From Niastella sp. (GTDB lineage: Bacteria > Bacteroidota > Bacteroidia > Chitinophagales > Chitinophagaceae), in NCBI GenBank assembly GCA_017744515.1, contig JAGIBF010000021.1, positions 1 to 64,000 of the forward strand: 64,000 bases of DNA, read 5' to 3'. The position numbers and the translations under genes are program-made. Below the pieces are notes generated by a model. The model saw only the letters and a list, made by a program, of their open reading frames with translations, was not told the DNA's origin and did no database searches. Below, in pieces: positions 60,401 to 64,000 of the stretch (its first letter is position 1; each line of letters opens with the position of its first letter).

Positions 60401-63400
60401 GCTTCTTACCAGTTGGTCACTAACCTAAGCAATGTATTTGTTATTCACGATATTGGCAGAAAAGGTGATAAAGAAGAAAGAAAGTTGCTTACACTGAATG
60501 GCAATAGCCCTGTCTATACATTACCCGTCACAGAAAATGATCGCGGTGGGCTGGGACTGCAGGTCGCTTTCGTAAAGCACAACCGCATTTACAGCAATGG
60601 CGCCATTGTGCTTGTACCTTACACCAATAAAGAGCTCACTATTTCCTATACTACCTACCGGGATAAAACATTGCCCGGAAGTGCAGAAAAATGGAAAGTA
60701 AAGATCAGTGGTAACAAGAGCGACCAGGCAGCAGCTGAAATGCTGACAGCCATGTATGATGCTTCGCTCGACCAGTTCAGTCCACACAATTGGAACAAGC
60801 CTTACTTATGGCATGATTATAACCTTCGTGGAAGCTGGAATGGCAGCCAATGTTTCCAGACGGTGCAATCGCGGGAAAAGCCCGACCGGAATGACGACTA
60901 TGCCTCCTTCAACAAATCATATGATGAATTGATAGGCGATCAATATTCCGGTGGTGGCGCACGCCATATGAAGCTGGCAAAAACAGAGCTTGCAGTACGT
61001 GGAATGGCAAACATGGCAGCGCCATCCGTCCGGTCAAAAGCTAACGCGCTCGATGAAGTAACTGCAGGAATATCAGCAGGAAACGTCAGTCAAAAAGAAG
61101 GCAAACGTGGTGAGGAAGCCCAAGATCAGTTCGCACTTCCATTTACAGCAATTCCTCCGGTTACTCTGTCGGCTGATGCGCCCACCGTTCAACCCCGCAA
61201 GAACTTCAATGAGACAGCTTTCTTTTTTCCCGATCTGCATACAGATGCAGCAGGCAATGTAGAATTTTCCTTTACTATGCCCGAAGCACTGACCGAATGG
61301 AAATGGATGATACTGGCGCATACCAAAGAACTGGCGATGGGCTATAGCGAGAAGAGCATCATCACACAGAAAGAGCTGATGGTGCAGCCCAATGCGCCTC
61401 GCTTTATGCGCGAAGGCGACCGCATGGACTTCAGTAGCAAGATCGTGAACCTGAGCAGCAAGGAACTTACCGGACAGGTAGAATTACAACTGATCGATCC
61501 CACCACCAACCAATCGGTAGATGGCTGGTTCAGGAATGTCTTCCCCAACCAGTTCTTCACGGTAGCGGCTGGCCAAAGTATACCGGTTACCTTCTCATTG
61601 GAAATACCTTATCAATACAACAAGCCACTCACCTACCGCCTCGTGGCAGCCACCAAAGCGGGCCCCAATGAAACTGCCCTGAGCGATGGCGAAGAAAACA
61701 TGCTACCGGTAGTGAGCAACCGTATGTTGGTCACTGAAAGCCTGCCTCTACCGGTGCGCGGCAATGTGACTAAAACCTTCACTTTCGGCAAGCTGTTGAA
61801 AAGCGGAGAAAGTGAAACACTGAACCAGCATGCTTTAACGGTCGAGTTCACCAGCAACCCGGCCTGGTATGCCGTGCAAGCGCTGCCCTACCTGATGGAA
61901 TATCCTTATGAGTGTGCAGAGCAGGTGTTCAACCGGTATTATGCCAATACATTGGCAACCTCTATCGCTAATGCATCGCCCCGTATCAAGGCCATCTTTG
62001 AGCGCTGGAAAACTGCCGACACCGCTGCTCTGCTCAGCAACCTGCAGAAGAATGAAGAACTGAAATCGGTATTGCTGCAGGAAACACCCTGGGTGCTGGA
62101 AGCAAAATCGGAAGCACAACAAAAGAAGAATATCGCCTTGCTGTTCGACATGGTAAGGATGAGCAAAGAGCAGGCATCGGCACTCGACCACTTGCAGGAC
62201 CTGCAAACCTCCAATGGTGGTTTTGTATGGTTCCAGGGCGGCCGCGACGACCGGTATATCACACAATACATCCTTACCGGCATCGGTCACCTCAGGAAAC
62301 TGAAAGCCCTGAAAGAAGGCGATGCCATAAAGGATGTTATCAAAAAAGCGATCCCTTATCTCGACAACGCTATCAAAAAGGATTATGATGATCTGTTGAA
62401 GACCAATAAAGGCAAAGAACCTGTAGAGGCCCTCAGCAGCATTCAGATCCAATACCTGTACATGCGTAGCTTCTTCCCGGAACATACTATACCTACCGTC
62501 TCCCAAAAAGCCTACCAGTACTTCAGAAAGCAGGCGCAGGCCCATTGGGTGAAGCAAAGCAAATACATGCAAGGCATGATTGCACTGGCACAATACCGCA
62601 CCGGCGACACTAAAACAGCTACCAGCATTATGGCATCGCTGAAACAAAATGCGCTGGTGAGTGAAGAAATGGGCATGTACTGGAAAGCCACACCCGGCTA
62701 CTATTGGTACCAAAGCCCCATCGAAAACCAGGCTTTGCTGATAGAAGCATTCACTGAAGTATCGAAGGATATGAAAGCAGTGGCCGATATGAAGACCTGG
62801 CTGCTGAAACAAAAGCAAACGCAGAACTGGAAAACAACAAAGGCCACTGCCGATGCCTGCTATGCCCTGCTGTTGCAAGGCACCGACTGGCTGGCCAACA
62901 CGCCCGAAGTACAGATCAACCTCGGCAACTATGCCATCCGCTCTGCCGACCAGCAGGCAGAAGCCGGCACCGGATACTTCAAAAAAGTAATCGATGGCAA
63001 AGATGTGAAACCAGAGATGGGCAATATCAAAGTAACCTTCTCTTCTCCTGCACCAGCCGCTGCCGAATCTGTATCCTGGGGCGCTGTATACTGGCAGTAT
63101 TTCGAGAACCTCGATAAGATCACTACAGCAGCTACGCCTTTACAGTTGAGCAAGAAGCTGTTTGTGGAAAAGCTCACTGACCACGGCCCGGTATTGCAGC
63201 CCATCAATGAAGGTGACGCACTGCAGGTAGGCGATAAAGTGAAAGTACGTATCGAGCTGCGGGTAGACCGCGCTATGGAATATGTGCACATGAAAGATAT
63301 GCGCGCCGCTTGCATGGAACCTTTGAATGTATTGAGCAGTTACAAATGGCAGGGCGGACTGGGTTATTATGAAAGCACCAAAGATGCGAGCACCAACTTC

Positions 63401-63562
63401 TTCTTTGGTTACCTGCCCAAAGGCACCTGGGTATTTGAATATCCTTTATTCGTAACCCATACCGGTACCTTCAGCAACGGCATCACCAGCATTCAGTGCA
63501 TGTATGCCCCTGAATTTACCAGCCATTCCGAAGGCATTAAAGTGAATGTAGAAGCAAAATAA
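57422..63562 (+). CDS. Alpha-2-macroglobulin family protein (periplasmic)
   Basis: A 2046-residue secreted protein with a signal peptide (to about residue 21) and no lipobox. The MG domains of macroglobulin type fill the middle: a carboxypeptidase-regulatory-like part at about 500-560 (NRETGAPVPRATVQVWY), MG2 with TDRSIYRPGQTVYFKGIV and the bait region near 1180-1260. The C-terminal half has FPDLHTDAAGNVEFSFTMPEALTEWKWM and the thioester-type CAEQ at 1498-1501 (YECAEQVFNRYYAN), then an alpha-alpha toroid domain. It should trap proteases in the periplasm by a thioester that attaches them. Many bacteria couple this gene to penicillin-binding protein 1C, but no such gene is visible before the window ends. 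Confidence 0.9.
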   Translation: MSVKQVIFLVLCSLFLITATAQQKMNTYEKAWKKIDSLIQVKGLPQSAFTEVNKIYTQAKQEKNDAQLIKALIYRAQLRDIKEEEPQYGTIKELETEITQNSGAARAVLQSITASMYWNYFQSHRWQLYNRTATVDFNKADIATWGTEDFHKKIGELYLSSLKEEKLLQQTKLEPFDPIITKGNVRHLRPTLFDLLANHALTYFQSSERDIKKAADAFEIDDPVAFADARTFATHKFRITDSTSLHAKALQLHQRLISFHLADAQPDALIDANINRLTFVNMYAVMSDKKELFRKALEQVTGTYNNHPIAAQAWFLLADTYFDEGNTYDPLKDTTQRYALLKVKEICEKVIAQKEPSEGKANCQNMLNTLLKRHILLQTEKVNVPNQPFRVLVTWRNVTTLHFRVVKMDKKTMDNLGNDTWSDAYWKKLTSLPVLSTFTQQLPDTKDYQQHRTEIKAPALPIGEYAYLVSADSDFSIGKNVLAVQGFYVSNLAYINKSNDYFVLNRETGAPVPRATVQVWYRNYDSKVRDYVERKGENLFTDKDGYFTLTPSKTNNENYSRIEVSTKEDHLSMADYEYSYNYPQTQEKSRNTSYLFTDRSIYRPGQTVYFKGIVINSRSQSNQHAIVANLKTRILLLDVNDQQVDSIQVTTNAYGSYSGKFTLPSNALNGTFNIRDEQTEGFANISVEEYKRPKFFTEIAKPAGSYRLNDSIKVTGTAKAYAGNNIDGASVKYRVVRNVIMPLWYGYGFGKRVWPPYGTQEVEIAHGTATTQADGTFSVTFKALPDLKVDKKDQPTFQYTISADVTDINGETRSGSTTISVAYQALRMEVVTPNKLHSDSIKNVQVTTTNFNNLFEQAKVTLTMHKLKTPGRIFRSRYWEQPDQFVMSLQEYQAAFPYDIYKNENEVSTWEKGEKVLEVTDTTAANGKFAALASSAKAVTAGWYVIEAVTKDKFGETVKAIRYVELYNQPGSQNPMGYADIEVYNDALEPGGTASYQLVTNLSNVFVIHDIGRKGDKEERKLLTLNGNSPVYTLPVTENDRGGLGLQVAFVKHNRIYSNGAIVLVPYTNKELTISYTTYRDKTLPGSAEKWKVKISGNKSDQAAAEMLTAMYDASLDQFSPHNWNKPYLWHDYNLRGSWNGSQCFQTVQSREKPDRNDDYASFNKSYDELIGDQYSGGGARHMKLAKTELAVRGMANMAAPSVRSKANALDEVTAGISAGNVSQKEGKRGEEAQDQFALPFTAIPPVTLSADAPTVQPRKNFNETAFFFPDLHTDAAGNVEFSFTMPEALTEWKWMILAHTKELAMGYSEKSIITQKELMVQPNAPRFMREGDRMDFSSKIVNLSSKELTGQVELQLIDPTTNQSVDGWFRNVFPNQFFTVAAGQSIPVTFSLEIPYQYNKPLTYRLVAATKAGPNETALSDGEENMLPVVSNRMLVTESLPLPVRGNVTKTFTFGKLLKSGESETLNQHALTVEFTSNPAWYAVQALPYLMEYPYECAEQVFNRYYANTLATSIANASPRIKAIFERWKTADTAALLSNLQKNEELKSVLLQETPWVLEAKSEAQQKKNIALLFDMVRMSKEQASALDHLQDLQTSNGGFVWFQGGRDDRYITQYILTGIGHLRKLKALKEGDAIKDVIKKAIPYLDNAIKKDYDDLLKTNKGKEPVEALSSIQIQYLYMRSFFPEHTIPTVSQKAYQYFRKQAQAHWVKQSKYMQGMIALAQYRTGDTKTATSIMASLKQNALVSEEMGMYWKATPGYYWYQSPIENQALLIEAFTEVSKDMKAVADMKTWLLKQKQTQNWKTTKATADACYALLLQGTDWLANTPEVQINLGNYAIRSADQQAEAGTGYFKKVIDGKDVKPEMGNIKVTFSSPAPAAAESVSWGAVYWQYFENLDKITTAATPLQLSKKLFVEKLTDHGPVLQPINEGDALQVGDKVKVRIELRVDRAMEYVHMKDMRAACMEPLNVLSSYKWQGGLGYYESTKDASTNFFFGYLPKGTWVFEYPLFVTHTGTFSNGITSIQCMYAPEFTSHSEGIKVNVEAK

Positions 63563-63567
63563 GAAGT

Positions 63568-63645
63568 AAAGGTGAGTCGCCCCCGCAGAGCGGGGCAAGT
63601 TCTGCAGCGCTTCAATGCTGCCTGGCAAGAGCGGCCCACCTTTTT
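63568..63645 (+). ncRNA. Structured intergenic element after the macroglobulin gene
   Basis: AAAGGTG (63568-63574) pairs with CACCTTT (63637-63643), enclosing two further hairpins: CCCCGC/GCGGGG at 63581-63595 and GCAGC/GCTGC at 63604-63621. This gives a three-way-junction-like fold ended by a T-run. It may be an mRNA end structure or a small RNA. No known family was recognised. Confidence 0.4.
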
Positions 63646-63653
63646 AAATAACC

Positions 63654-63690
63654 GCCGGCCACTCTTTGAAAGGGTGGCCGGCTTATTTTT
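63654..63690 (+). terminator. Terminator-like hairpin just before the FAD oxidoreductase gene
   Basis: GCCGGCCAC (63654-63662) pairs perfectly with GTGGCCGGC (63674-63682), followed by TTATTTTT. It ends only 6 bases before the next ATG, so it either ends the macroglobulin message very late or attenuates the next gene. Confidence 0.65.
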
Positions 63691-63695
63691 GCAGC

Positions 63696-64000
63696 ATGCA
63701 TACCGACTTCCTCATCGTAGGCCAGGGCATTTGTGGCACTTTCTTAAGCTGGTACCTGCAACAGGCAGGCTTTTCTTTCCTGGTCATCGATCAGCCTCAA
63801 TCCAATACCGCTTCCAAAGTAGCGGCAGGCATCATCAACCCGGTCACCGGCAGGCGTATTGTAAAAACATGGCTCATCGATGAGGTCATGCAGTTTGCAC
63901 ACAAGGCTTATTCGGAACTGGGGCAGGTACTCAACATCACGGCTTTTGAGCAAAAAAGTATCGTCGACTTCTTTGCCACACCGCAGATGCGGGATGCTTT
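63696..64000 (+). CDS. FAD-dependent oxidoreductase (DAO type), 3' end cut by window edge
   Basis: Begins at the ATG at 63696 and is open to the right edge (101 codons visible), so only the N-terminal part is seen. The FAD-binding Rossmann motif is GQGICGTFLSWYLQQAG after FLIVG, with VIDQPQSNTASKVAAGIINPVTGRR, which is typical of glycine-oxidase and MnmC-like enzymes of the D-amino-acid oxidase family. The substrate cannot be told. A strong hairpin with T-run lies just before the start. Confidence 0.85.
   Translation, partial: MHTDFLIVGQGICGTFLSWYLQQAGFSFLVIDQPQSNTASKVAAGIINPVTGRRIVKTWLIDEVMQFAHKAYSELGQVLNITAFEQKSIVDFFATPQMRDA

Noticed and set aside
61835..62878. 347-codon open frame on the minus strand inside the macroglobulin gene
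   Set aside because: Antisense to a conserved gene, rich in Cys, His and Gln without a fold pattern; a product of codon bias.

Overview
The window is a 64 kb piece of a Bacteroidota chromosome, most likely family Chitinophagaceae. This rests on the content, not on a database search: many secreted proteins with signal peptides ending in Ala-Gln, candidate promoters with a TAnnTTTG -7 box, LytS/LytTR regulation, DUF4476, DUF4369-thioredoxin and SPOR proteins, a long SecA, a MaeB malic enzyme, and scattered CTGAGCCTGTCGAAG palindromes. No rRNA, tRNA, CRISPR array, phage or insertion sequence was seen. Genes at both edges are cut: guaA on the left and an FAD oxidoreductase on the right.

Layout. 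1-2.8 kb: the end of guaA and a periplasmic binding-fold protein. 2.9-13.6 kb: the four genes of the ligase-associated DNA repair system (exonuclease, ATP-dependent ligase, DEXH helicase, PdeM endonuclease). They are spread out by a di-heme cytochrome, a DUF433/DUF5615 toxin-antitoxin-like pair, a small heme-binding protein and an opposite-strand GNAT/XRE pair that looks like a second toxin-antitoxin module. A histone-deacetylase-family gene is translationally coupled to pdeM. 13.9-20.6 kb: an XRE-S24 repressor, a cytochrome, an alpha/beta hydrolase and secA. 20.7-29.4 kb: small metabolic and resistance-like genes, including a subclass B1 metallo-beta-lactamase inside an overlapping operon and a secreted two-lobed aspartic protease.

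29.5-39.8 kb: two amidohydrolase-family secreted proteins of which only one domain keeps the metal-binding HxH, then deoC, a SPOR protein, an M20 peptidase, a CocE-type esterase and a vanadium haloperoxidase-like lipoprotein. 40.1-49.2 kb: a LytS/LytTR pair, small secreted proteins, a TlpA-like thioredoxin, and a six-gene operon with two ABC exporters around a YtrA-type GntR regulator, preceded by a clear operator. 49.7-57.2 kb: maeB, an MlaE/MlaF lipid transporter pair, a GNAT-DUF2000 fusion, an HxlR regulator, sucD and a DUF4476 protein. 57.4-63.6 kb: a 2046-residue alpha-2-macroglobulin, followed by a structured intergenic element.

The points most worth following up are the split and decorated ligase repair locus with its deacetylase, the GNAT/XRE pair with a 25-bp palindrome before its first gene, the GntR operator overlapping a promoter, an 11-bp periodic repeat array upstream of maeB, the B1 beta-lactamase, the pepsin-like protease and the GNAT-DUF2000 fusion. 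Start codons were moved from the longest possible reading frame where an internal ATG fitted better; these choices are noted in each entry.
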